DNA of 5,460 bases from Actinoplanes liguriensis. Its GTDB lineage: Bacteria; Actinomycetota; Actinomycetes; Mycobacteriales; Micromonosporaceae. A program made the position numbers and the translations under genes. The DNA lies in assembly GCA_000715855.1 (NCBI GenBank), contig KL571206.1, positions 102,476-107,935 of the forward strand, written 5' to 3'. Each line of letters opens with the position of its first letter. Position 1 is the first letter of the stretch. Shown here in pieces: positions 1 through 5,460 of this stretch. The notes beneath the pieces were generated by a model. That model was not told the DNA's origin. It saw nothing but the letters and a program-made list of their open reading frames with translations, and did not search any database.

Positions 1-1424
1 CGCTGCCGGCGGCCATCCCGCAGCTGGCCCTGCTGGAGACCGCCGAGGCGGTGTCCGACGAGATCGCCGCCGCCAAGCCCCGGCATGCCACGATCAGCTG
101 CATCATCCCCTGCTACAACGAGCAGGAGACGATCAGCGACGTACTCAAGAGCATCCTCGCCCAGACCCGGCTGCCGGACGTCATCCACGTCATCATCAAC
201 AACACCGATGACGACACCCCGGAGATCGCCCGTAGTTTCGAGGGCCGCCACACCCGCTCGATCAAGGGCGAGGAGTTCGTCACCACCGTCCACGTCCACG
301 ACATGGGCGTGAACCCGGACAAGAAGGTGGGCGCACTCAACTACGGCTACTTCCTGTCCCGCGGCTGCGACTACATCCTCGGCGTCGACGGCGACACGAC
401 CCTCGCCCGGGACACCGTGGAGCGGCTCGAGCTGGAGATGACCGACGACCCGCGGATCGGCGGGCTCAGCGCCATCTACACGATCGACAAGAGCCGCTAC
501 CGCGGGCTGATGGCCCGGTTCCTGGTGGCCGGCCAGCGTGCGCAGTTCGGCGCGTTCAACATGGACAACCTGCTGCGCGGCCGCAACATGGCGGTGCTCG
601 GCGGTCAGTGCAGCCTGTTCAGCATCCGGGCGCTGGAGATGGTGATGGTCCGCCACCACCAGCAGGCGCCGTGGGTGCGCGACAGCGAGGTCGAGGACAG
701 CAAGCTCTCGCTGCAGATCAAGGACGCCGGATTCAGTACGAAGATCAGCGCGACCGCCCGTGCCTTCGTCGGCCCGATGACGAACCTGCGTGCCCTGCAC
801 GGCCAGCAGGTCAAGTGGAACTTCGGCGCGATCGACCTGTTCTGGCCCGGTCAGCGCGGTGACAACAAGGGTCAGCCGCTGCACCCGAACCTGCGCCTGC
901 GGTGGTACGAGAACATCTCGATGCTGTTCAACATCGGGTCCCGGGTCGGCTTCCTGCTGCTGCTGATGGCGGCCCTGTCGATTCACGCGTTCGTGTTCAA
1001 CCCGATCTGGCTGATCCCGCCGGCCATCGCGATGCTGCTGAACCTGCGTCTCGCGCTGGCGATGAAGGACAAGAGCGCGTCCGACCTGCTCTACGCGGCG
1101 CTCATCATCCCGGCCGAGTTCTACATGTGGATCCGGATGGGCCACTTCGTGTCGGCGTGGACGCAGTTCCTCGCCCAGACCGACAAGGACAACTGGGCGG
1201 CGCAGGCGAACGCGGAGAAGGGCAAGGGATCGGCGTACGTCATGCCGCTGGTCGTGCTCGTCGCGATCCTCGGTGGCGGCATCTACGCCTGGAGTCAGCA
1301 GAGTGTCGGCGTCCAGTCGGCGATCCTGTCGCTGGGCTGGCCGATCCTGTACATCGGCACCATCGCGCAGACCGTGTTCATGCTGCGCAAGCTGGTGCGG
1401 CGGCACCGCGGATTCCAGGTCTGA
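1..1424 (+). CDS. Membrane-bound family 2 glycosyltransferase, processive-synthase type (5' end outside window)
   Basis: Probably transfers sugars from a nucleotide-sugar donor on the cytoplasmic face of the membrane, perhaps building and exporting a polysaccharide. Residues are numbered from the GTG at 51. The N-terminal strand motif CIIPCYNEQ (about 18-26) opens a GT-A fold. DGD at 113-115 is the metal/donor-binding aspartate motif, GGQCS lies at 184-188, VED at 214-216 holds the likely catalytic aspartate, and QQVKW at 252-256 matches the QxxRW motif of cellulose, chitin and hyaluronan synthases with Lys for Arg. Hydrophobic stretches at about 299-316, 318-338, 346-361, 396-414 and 422-445 are likely membrane segments, and a basic tail (KLVRRHR) ends the protein. 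The frame is open from base 3 with protein-like sequence (LPAAIPQLALLETAEA) and the GTG at 51 has no well-placed ribosome binding site, so the real start is probably upstream and the protein longer than 473 residues. Donor and product cannot be told from sequence. Confidence 0.9.
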   Translation, partial: LPAAIPQLALLETAEAVSDEIAAAKPRHATISCIIPCYNEQETISDVLKSILAQTRLPDVIHVIINNTDDDTPEIARSFEGRHTRSIKGEEFVTTVHVHDMGVNPDKKVGALNYGYFLSRGCDYILGVDGDTTLARDTVERLELEMTDDPRIGGLSAIYTIDKSRYRGLMARFLVAGQRAQFGAFNMDNLLRGRNMAVLGGQCSLFSIRALEMVMVRHHQQAPWVRDSEVEDSKLSLQIKDAGFSTKISATARAFVGPMTNLRALHGQQVKWNFGAIDLFWPGQRGDNKGQPLHPNLRLRWYENISMLFNIGSRVGFLLLLMAALSIHAFVFNPIWLIPPAIAMLLNLRLALAMKDKSASDLLYAALIIPAEFYMWIRMGHFVSAWTQFLAQTDKDNWAAQANAEKGKGSAYVMPLVVLVAILGGGIYAWSQQSVGVQSAILSLGWPILYIGTIAQTVFMLRKLVRRHRGFQV

Positions 1425-1429
1425 CCCGG

Positions 1430-1469
1430 TGATCGCCCGGCCCGTCTCCCACGACGGGCCGGGCGGTCA
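1430..1469. terminator. Bidirectional hairpin terminator between convergent genes
   Basis: Bases 1434-1446 (CGCCCGGCCCGTC) pair perfectly with 1453-1465 across a six-base loop, TCCCAC. The stem extends outward to 1430/1469 with one G-T wobble, giving 17 pairs. It starts six bases after the glycosyltransferase stop, and its right arm contains the stop codon of the minus-strand gene (1467-1469), so it can serve both converging transcripts. There is no T-run on either side; strong GC hairpins without U-tracts are common in high-GC actinomycetes. Its terminator role is inferred from position and symmetry. Confidence 0.8.
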
Positions 1470-2297
1470 GCGGCAGGCGCGCAGCGCGGTCAGCGTGATG
1501 TTGACGTCGAAGACCGGGCCCTCGTTGCTGTCCCACCCGCCGTCCGACCGTTGCGTCTCGGCCAGCCTCTTCCGGGCGTTGCGCAGCAGCCAGTCGTCGC
1601 CCAGGTTGACCCGGCGCAGCGCGGCCGCCATCTGGGCGACGTCGGCCGGTCCCATCTCGTGCAGCCGCTCGCCGAGGACCAGCTGCACCCGGGACGACTC
1701 GTAGAAATACTGCTGCTGGTGGAGCAGCCCGGCGGCGTGCCAGCCGGCGGCCAGGAACGACGGCCACGTCCCGTCCGGCCGGATCTGGGCGGCGACGAAC
1801 GTGGCGGCCGAGCGCAGCACGTTGTCGTAGCGACCGCGGGTCTGATACGGGTCGATCTCGACGGCGGCCGCGGTCAGCCAGAACCCGGCGGCCGAGGTCA
1901 GGTAGAGCGTGGCCTCCGGGTCGCCGGGCAGCGCCCACGCCGGGGCCTCGTCGGCCAGCGACTCGTGCTCCTGCCAGGTGCCGTCGGGACGCTGGGCGGT
2001 GGCCAGCCAGTGCAGCGCACGCTCGGCGACCGGACCGGCCTGGAGACCGCCGAGATCGTCGAGCTCACCGAGACGGAAGCAGGTGGCGTCGACCGAGGGC
2101 ACCTGCTGCCCCTCGGTCGACGCGGGCCAGCCGCCCTCTGCCATCTGGCCGCCGGCAATCCGGTCGATGATCTCCGGAGACGCTGGCTGACCGGTCCGCA
2201 GATACGACAAGCGCGCACGTTCGACCGGGTCACCATGGGCCACGACGTATCCGATCGCGGCATCGATATCGACCACGATAGAGACGCTACCCGGCAT
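1467..2297 (-). CDS. Prenyltransferase/squalene-oxidase-repeat protein (single alpha/alpha-toroid domain)
   Basis: A 276-residue protein with four QW-type motifs of the squalene-hopene cyclase/prenyltransferase superfamily: Q51-W57 (QMAEGGW), Q102-W108 (QRPDGTW), Q171-W178 (QIRPDGTW) and Q249-W255 (QRSDGGW). Between them are helical segments with the recurring pattern of aromatic and Ala/Leu residues (for example DATCFRLGEL at 70-79 and ATLYLTSAAGFWL at 129-141). This predicts an alpha/alpha toroid like one half of a triterpene cyclase. Full cyclases are more than twice as long and carry a DxDD acid motif; neither is seen here, so cyclase activity is not supported and the function is unknown. 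No signal peptide or membrane segment is evident, which suggests a cytoplasmic protein. ATG at 2297 is the only usable upstream start: the frame is closed by a TGA 12 codons further up with no ATG, GTG or TTG between. It lacks a clear ribosome binding site. It lies 98 bases after moeZ on the same strand, behind a hairpin. Confidence 0.82.
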   Translation of the reverse strand: MPGSVSIVVDIDAAIGYVVAHGDPVERARLSYLRTGQPASPEIIDRIAGGQMAEGGWPASTEGQQVPSVDATCFRLGELDDLGGLQAGPVAERALHWLATAQRPDGTWQEHESLADEAPAWALPGDPEATLYLTSAAGFWLTAAAVEIDPYQTRGRYDNVLRSAATFVAAQIRPDGTWPSFLAAGWHAAGLLHQQQYFYESSRVQLVLGERLHEMGPADVAQMAAALRRVNLGDDWLLRNARKRLAETQRSDGGWDSNEGPVFDVNITLTALRACR

Positions 2298-2395
2298 TTC
2301 TGTGATTCGGCGACGTGATCTGGACAGTGGGTGTCACACCGAAGAGTGTTTCCGGGCCGGCACTTTCACTGCTGGAAGTGCCGGCCCGGCCACCA
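2298..2395 (-). other. Intergenic spacer between moeZ and the QW-repeat gene
   Basis: It holds the moeZ terminator hairpin (2352-2389) and, between that and the ATG at 2297, about 54 bases where a promoter for the QW-repeat gene should lie. On the minus strand GTGACA (2332-2337) resembles a -35 box, but I find no matching -10 element at a normal spacing and no Shine-Dalgarno sequence before the ATG. Promoter presence is inferred only from the terminator upstream. Confidence 0.4.
2352..2389 (-). terminator. Hairpin terminator downstream of moeZ
   Basis: The arms GGGCCGGCACTT (2354-2365) and AAGTGCCGGCCC (2376-2387) are perfect complements. The stem extends outward by two pairs (2352-2353 with 2388-2389) and inward to 2368/2373 with one G-T wobble, leaving a four-base loop, CTGC. 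That gives about 17 pairs starting six bases past the moeZ stop on the minus strand. No U-run follows. Position and strength make it a likely intrinsic terminator that separates moeZ from the next gene on the same strand. Confidence 0.78.
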
Positions 2396-3577
2396 TCAGT
2401 ACGACGGGAGGGACGGGTCGACCGTGTTGACCCAGGAGACGATGCCGCCCTGGACGTGCACCGCGTCCTTGAAGCCGGCCGCCTTGAGCGCGGCCAGCGC
2501 CTCCGCCGAGCGCACGCCCGACTTGCAGTGCAGCACGATCTGCCGGTCCTGCGGGAACTTCGCCAGCGCCTCGCCGGAGAGGATGTCGCCCTTGGGGATC
2601 AGGGTCGCGCCGGGGATCCGGTTGATCTCCCACTCGGCCGGCTCACGGACGTCGACCAGGAAGATGTCCTTGCCGTTGTCCTGCCAGTCCTTGAGCTCGC
2701 GGGCGGTGATCGTCGAGCCGGTGATCGCCTCCTGCGCCTCCTCGGAGACCGCGCCACAGAAGTCCTCGTAGTCCTCCAGCAGGTCGGTGACGGTCGGGTT
2801 CTCCCCGCAGAGCGCGCAATTCGGGTCCTTACGGACCTTGATCTTGCGGTACTCCATCTCCAGGGCGTCGTAGACCATCAGACGACCGACCAGCGGCTCA
2901 CCGATGCCGGTGATCAGCTTGATCGCCTCGTTGACCTGGATCGAGCCGATCGACGCGCAGAGCACGCCGAGGACGCCGCCCTCGGCGCAGCTCGGCACCA
3001 TGCCGGGCGGCGGCGGCTCCGGGTAGAGGCACCGGTAGCAGGGACCGTGCTCCTCCCAGAAGACCGAGGCCTGGCCGTCGAAGCGGTAGATCGAGCCCCA
3101 CACATACGGCTTGCCGAGCAGCACGGCGGCGTCGTTAACCATGTACCGCGTCGCGAAGTTGTCGGTGCCGTCGACGATCAGGTCGTACTGACTGAAGATC
3201 TCTTTGACGTTGTCGCGGTCCAGCGCGGTGTTGTGAATGACCACGTTCACCAGCGGGTTGATCTCCGCGATGCTGCGCGCCGCCGACTCCGCCTTGGGCG
3301 TGCCGACGTCGGAGACGCCGTGGATGATCTGGCGCTGCAGGTTGGACTCGTCGACCGTGTCGAAGTCGATGATGCCGAGCGTGCCCACACCGGCCGCGGC
3401 CAGGTAGAGCAGTGCCGGCGAGCCGAGGCCGCCCGCGCCGACGGCGAGGACCTTCGCGTTCTTCAGCCGCTTCTGCCCGTCCATCCCGACGTCGGGGATG
3501 ATCAGGTGTCGCGAATAGCGGCGGATCTCGTCGACGCTCAGCTCGGCGGCCGGCTCGACGAGCGGGGGCAGAGCCAC
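2396..3577 (-). CDS. moeZ: Adenylyltransferase/sulfurtransferase MoeZ (ThiF/MoeB-type E1 plus rhodanese)
   Basis: Activates the C-terminal glycine of ubiquitin-like sulfur carriers (MoaD, ThiS, CysO type) by ATP-dependent adenylation, then converts it to a thiocarboxylate; in actinomycetes this feeds molybdopterin, thiamine, cysteine or thiosugar synthesis. The 393-residue product has family length. Domain 1 (about 15-250): GAGGLG nucleotide loop at 47-52, DFDTVDESNLQRQ at 71-83, DGTDNF at 136-141, and the conserved cysteine C197 in PSCAEGG. Zinc ligands C180/C183 (CYRC) and C254/C257 (CALC) are all present. Domain 2 (about 285-393) is a rhodanese with active-site loop CKSGVR at 351-356, C351 being the persulfide-forming cysteine. 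The frame is open further upstream to 3772, but I chose GTG 3577 because family members begin near (M)xLPPLVEPA and GGGGAG lies five bases before it; GTG 3583 is the alternative. No sulfur-carrier gene is present in the window, so which pathway it serves here is open. It lies 118 bases after the DUF3152 gene on the same strand. Confidence 0.96.
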   Translation of the reverse strand: MALPPLVEPAAELSVDEIRRYSRHLIIPDVGMDGQKRLKNAKVLAVGAGGLGSPALLYLAAAGVGTLGIIDFDTVDESNLQRQIIHGVSDVGTPKAESAARSIAEINPLVNVVIHNTALDRDNVKEIFSQYDLIVDGTDNFATRYMVNDAAVLLGKPYVWGSIYRFDGQASVFWEEHGPCYRCLYPEPPPPGMVPSCAEGGVLGVLCASIGSIQVNEAIKLITGIGEPLVGRLMVYDALEMEYRKIKVRKDPNCALCGENPTVTDLLEDYEDFCGAVSEEAQEAITGSTITARELKDWQDNGKDIFLVDVREPAEWEINRIPGATLIPKGDILSGEALAKFPQDRQIVLHCKSGVRSAEALAALKAAGFKDAVHVQGGIVSWVNTVDPSLPSY

Positions 3578-3695
3578 AGTCACTCCCCGGGTTCGGTGGT
3601 AAGGATCGTCGCCCATTGTCGCTCGTTGAGCGGCTTCGCGCCCATGACGTCGGCCACGGGCCCGACATGCGGGATCGAGGAATATTTCGCCGTTG
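3578..3695 (-). other. Spacer between the DUF3152 gene and moeZ, with possible leader frame
   Basis: This 118-base stretch separates two same-strand genes. It contains a short AT-rich patch (AATATT, about 3681-3686) unusual for this DNA and a candidate promoter region, though no convincing -35/-10 pair can be assigned. Minus-strand ATG 3645 opens a 21-codon frame (25 codons from GTG 3657) whose TGA at 3582-3580 ends two bases before the chosen moeZ start and overlaps the alternative GTG 3583 as GTGA. Small imperfect inverted repeats occur (for example CGCTC/GAGCG around an AAC loop), too weak to call a terminator. Confidence 0.4.
3583..3588 (-). promoter_or_regulatory. Ribosome binding site that sets the moeZ start
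   Basis: On the minus strand GGGGAG is followed by the five bases TGACT and then GTG (3577-3575). This spacing suits initiation at 3577 and argues against GTG 3583, which overlaps the purine run itself, and against more distant upstream starts. Confidence 0.7.
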
Positions 3696-5460
3696 CTACG
3701 GCACCGGTTCACCCTCGTACCGCTTACCGTCCCGATACGGCCAGGCATTTCGGGTGCAGCCGTCCAGACCATAGGTCTGCTGCAGCATCACCGGCGCCGG
3801 TTTCCCCTTACCGGGGCAGGACTCGTGACCGTGCCCGAGCTCGTGACCGACCTCGTGGTTGATCGCGTACTGCCGGTACTCGTCCAGCTCACCCTCGTAG
3901 TCCGGGGTTCCGTCCGCCCAGCGCTCGGCGTTGATGATCACCTGACCGGGCACCCGGCACGAGGTGAAACCCTCGGTGTGCAGGCCACCCGCGGCGCACA
4001 TCTTCTCCGACGTCGCGGCCGAGGCGAGATAGATCGTGAAGTCCGTCTCGGCCGACTTCGCCACCCGGCGCAGCCGCACCTTGCCACTCGCGATCCAGCT
4101 CCGCTTGTCCCCCAGGGTGCCGTCGATCGCCTTGGCGAACGCGTCCGGCTCGACATCGGGCACGGCCTCCTCGACGGCCACCCGGAAACGGTGCAGGGTG
4201 CCGGACTTTCCGAGCATGGGGCCGCGCGTGTCGGCGTACCGGAAATCGCCTGTTTTGCCCTCGTCGGCGGCCGGCGGCGCACCCTGCACCGAGCCGACCT
4301 TGTCCGAGTCATCCCGGTTCTTTTCCGCCTGGCCCTGCTTCGCCTGATCGCGTTTCTCCTGGTCCTGATCGACCTGCGGGGCGGCGGCACCGATCGGCTC
4401 GGCCGCTCGATCGACCACCGCGGGTCGCTGCCGGTCCCGCAATTCATGACCGACGATCAAAACCATCGAAACGACTATGAGGTACGCCATGAAAGTCACC
4501 CGGCGACGGCGCCGCAGCATCCTGCGCCGCGACGGGTCCAGCTTCGCCCGGAGCTCGTCATGCCCGTCGACATCCGGGGGCGGGCTGGTCCGGTCGATCT
4601 CGACGACCGGGGTCGCGCTTGCGCCGACGGTCAGCAGCGGCTGGAACGGGGCCAGGATCTCCCGGCTCTCCACCACCAACGGCTCGACCTGGGGCGCCTC
4701 GGCTCCCGGCGCTTCAGCTACCGGCGCCTCGGCCTCCGGTGCCTCGGTGTAGATCGGCTGCTCATGGGTCGGCTGGTCGTCGTGGATCGGCTCGTGCTCG
4801 GCCGGATGCCAGAGGCCCTCCGGGATGCCGGCCGGGAGGCGCAGGCTCTCCGGGAGCCCGGCCGGCTGATCGGTGGTCGACCAGAACCAGGTCTCGTCCT
4901 CGGTCTCCGGCTCCGTGGTCTCCGTCTCCGTCTCCGTCTCCGGGAAGATCCTTTCGGCGTACGTCGTCTCGGGGACAACCTCGGGCTCCGCTGCGGGAGC
5001 CGGGGGCGGGGTCCGGTAGAAGTCGGGGCGCGGGGCGGCCGTCTCGGTGGTCGTGGCAGCGGCCGCGGACGCGGACGCGGACGCGGACGGGCGGATGATC
5101 GGCCGGCGGCGGCTGGAGCGGTCGTGCTGCTCGTCGACGATCGGGGCCGGCTCGGTCGGCGGCGGCTCCTCGACGGGCTGGGCGGGGAGCAGGCGAGCGG
5201 CTCGGATCGGCCGGACGAGTTGCGGGCCCTCGGGGTGCGGGCCCACTTCCTCTTCGAGCCACATGCCCGCTTGGTACTCGGGGCGTGCGCTCGCGAGCGG
5301 ACTCATCTCAGGGCCGGCGACCGGGCCTGCGACCGGGCTGGTCTCCGGTGTGGTCGACGACCTGCGCCGGCGGGGCGGATCGGGCAGAACAAAAGGCGGG
5401 CCGTACAGGTCCGCGTCGGGCGGGGTGACCGGCGCCGCGCTGGGCGGCGTGGCCGGTGGG
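3696..5460 (-). CDS. DUF3152 membrane-anchored protein with HEXXHXXGXXH zinc-protease signature (5' end outside window)
   Basis: Probably a cell-surface metalloprotease-like protein; no substrate is known to me. Residues are numbered from Met 5306. A Pro/Glu/Ala-rich arm (1 to about 255) contains SASASASA (74-81), TETETET (124-130) and xAEAP repeats (about 188-208). A basic cluster RRRMLRRRRR (260-269) precedes one membrane segment (about 270-287), which by the positive-inside rule puts the arm in the cytoplasm and the C-terminus outside. A charged Gln/Lys/Asp linker (about 311-336) leads to the DUF3152 domain (about 353-530). It carries HEVGHELGHGH at 484-494, matching metzincin HEXXHXXGXXH (ligands H484, H488, H494; acid E485), and a candidate Met-turn, APVM, at 504-507. 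Cysteines C437, C450, C497 and C517 could form disulfides. The frame upstream of 5306 stays open to the edge with similar Pro-rich sequence (PPFVLPDPPRRRRSSTTPE), and Met 5306 lacks a ribosome binding site, so the true start is probably beyond the window. Domain assignment is firm; catalysis is inferred. Confidence 0.88.
   Translation of the reverse strand, partial: PPATPPSAAPVTPPDADLYGPPFVLPDPPRRRRSSTTPETSPVAGPVAGPEMSPLASARPEYQAGMWLEEEVGPHPEGPQLVRPIRAARLLPAQPVEEPPPTEPAPIVDEQHDRSSRRRPIIRPSASASASAAAATTTETAAPRPDFYRTPPPAPAAEPEVVPETTYAERIFPETETETETTEPETEDETWFWSTTDQPAGLPESLRLPAGIPEGLWHPAEHEPIHDDQPTHEQPIYTEAPEAEAPVAEAPGAEAPQVEPLVVESREILAPFQPLLTVGASATPVVEIDRTSPPPDVDGHDELRAKLDPSRRRMLRRRRRVTFMAYLIVVSMVLIVGHELRDRQRPAVVDRAAEPIGAAAPQVDQDQEKRDQAKQGQAEKNRDDSDKVGSVQGAPPAADEGKTGDFRYADTRGPMLGKSGTLHRFRVAVEEAVPDVEPDAFAKAIDGTLGDKRSWIASGKVRLRRVAKSAETDFTIYLASAATSEKMCAAGGLHTEGFTSCRVPGQVIINAERWADGTPDYEGELDEYRQYAINHEVGHELGHGHESCPGKGKPAPVMLQQTYGLDGCTRNAWPYRDGKRYEGEPVP
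4693..4752 (-). repeat. 15-base tandem repeat encoding xAEAP pentapeptides
   Basis: Four successive 15-base units begin at 4693, 4708, 4723 and 4738 (consensus GGCGCCTCGGCTCCC on the plus strand, the last most diverged). In the DUF3152 protein they encode the run EAEAP, VAEAP, GAEAP and its edges. The unit length is a multiple of three, so copy changes would alter the length of the cytoplasmic arm without breaking the frame. Confidence 0.8.
4918..4941 (-). repeat. Hexanucleotide repeat (GTCTCC)x4 encoding Thr-Glu dipeptides
   Basis: Four perfect copies of GTCTCC on the plus strand, read on the minus strand as alternating ACG/GAG codons, give TETETET in the cytoplasmic arm of the DUF3152 protein. 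The identical codons in each unit suggest recent slippage expansion rather than old selection for the peptide. Confidence 0.85.
5065..5088 (-). repeat. Hexanucleotide repeat (GCGGAC)x4 encoding Ser-Ala dipeptides
   Basis: Four perfect copies of GCGGAC on the plus strand encode the SASASASA run of the DUF3152 arm on the minus strand. It is a second, unrelated in-frame hexamer expansion about 120 bases from the GTCTCC tract. Confidence 0.85.

Noticed and set aside
1551..2318. A 255-codon plus-strand frame opposite the QW-repeat gene
   Set aside because: Low-complexity Gly/Arg/Pro product and antisense to a gene with clear QW motifs; a composition shadow.
2330..2340. Short inverted repeat GGTGTcACACC as a possible operator
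   Set aside because: Five-base arms with a one-base centre are too short to support in isolation, and no promoter could be anchored to it.
3578..3772. An N-terminal extension of MoeZ by 65 residues from ATG 3772
   Set aside because: It would overlap the end of the DUF3152 gene, its sequence is unlike MoeZ family N-termini, and GTG 3577 has a well-spaced ribosome binding site at the position where family members start.
2315..3862. A 515-codon open frame on the plus strand opposite moeZ
   Set aside because: Its product is rich in Arg, Asp, Val and Leu with no recognisable domain, and it lies antisense to a certain moeZ. Long antisense frames are expected from GC-rich codon bias.
4036..4347. 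Plus-strand frames opposite the DUF3152 gene (4036-4347, 4477-4752, 4619-5098)
   Set aside because: Their Ser/Arg/Pro-rich products mirror the codons of the opposing gene; none has a ribosome binding site or a domain I recognise.
4693..5088. CRISPR-like or regulatory interpretation of the tandem repeats
   Set aside because: Units of 6 and 15 bases are directly adjacent without spacers and lie inside a continuous reading frame, so they are coding microsatellites.

Overview
The window is very GC-rich, its codons end almost always in G or C, and it uses GTG starts. Together with the gene content (a MoeZ-type E1/rhodanese fusion beside a DUF3152 protein) this points to the chromosome of a high-GC actinomycete. 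Micromonosporaceae, such as Actinoplanes, is my best guess from gene content and protein resemblance; no rRNA or other marker is present to confirm it. Nothing suggests a mobile element, phage, CRISPR array or RNA gene.

Layout, left to right: (1) 1-1424, plus strand: the larger part of a membrane-bound family 2 glycosyltransferase whose reading frame is open through the left edge. (2) 1430-1469: a long GC-rich hairpin between two convergent genes, probably a shared terminator. (3) 1467-2297, minus strand: a small prenyltransferase/squalene-oxidase-repeat protein with four QW-type motifs. (4) 2352-2389: a second long hairpin, just after the stop of the next gene. (5) 2396-3577, minus strand: moeZ, an adenylyltransferase/sulfurtransferase (ThiF/MoeB-type E1 domain plus rhodanese). 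(6) 3578-3695: a 118-base spacer with the moeZ ribosome binding site and a possible tiny upstream frame. (7) 3696-5460, minus strand: a single-pass membrane protein with a long low-complexity cytoplasmic arm and an extracytoplasmic DUF3152 domain carrying a complete HEXXHXXGXXH zinc-protease signature; its frame is open through the right edge.

The three minus-strand genes read DUF3152 -> moeZ -> QW-repeat protein. The first two may be cotranscribed or may be separated by a promoter in the 118-base spacer. The hairpin after moeZ suggests that the QW-repeat gene has its own transcript. The glycosyltransferase converges on them and is functionally separate. MoeZ would act in the cytoplasm, activating ubiquitin-like sulfur carriers encoded elsewhere. 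The DUF3152 protein and the glycosyltransferase are envelope proteins. I see no evidence that the four genes form one pathway.

The window is mostly ordinary chromosome. The points that most merit a second look are the putative metzincin-like active site and in-frame repeats of the DUF3152 protein, the Lys-for-Arg change in the QxxRW motif of the glycosyltransferase, the orphan toroid protein, and the possible coupled leader frame before moeZ.
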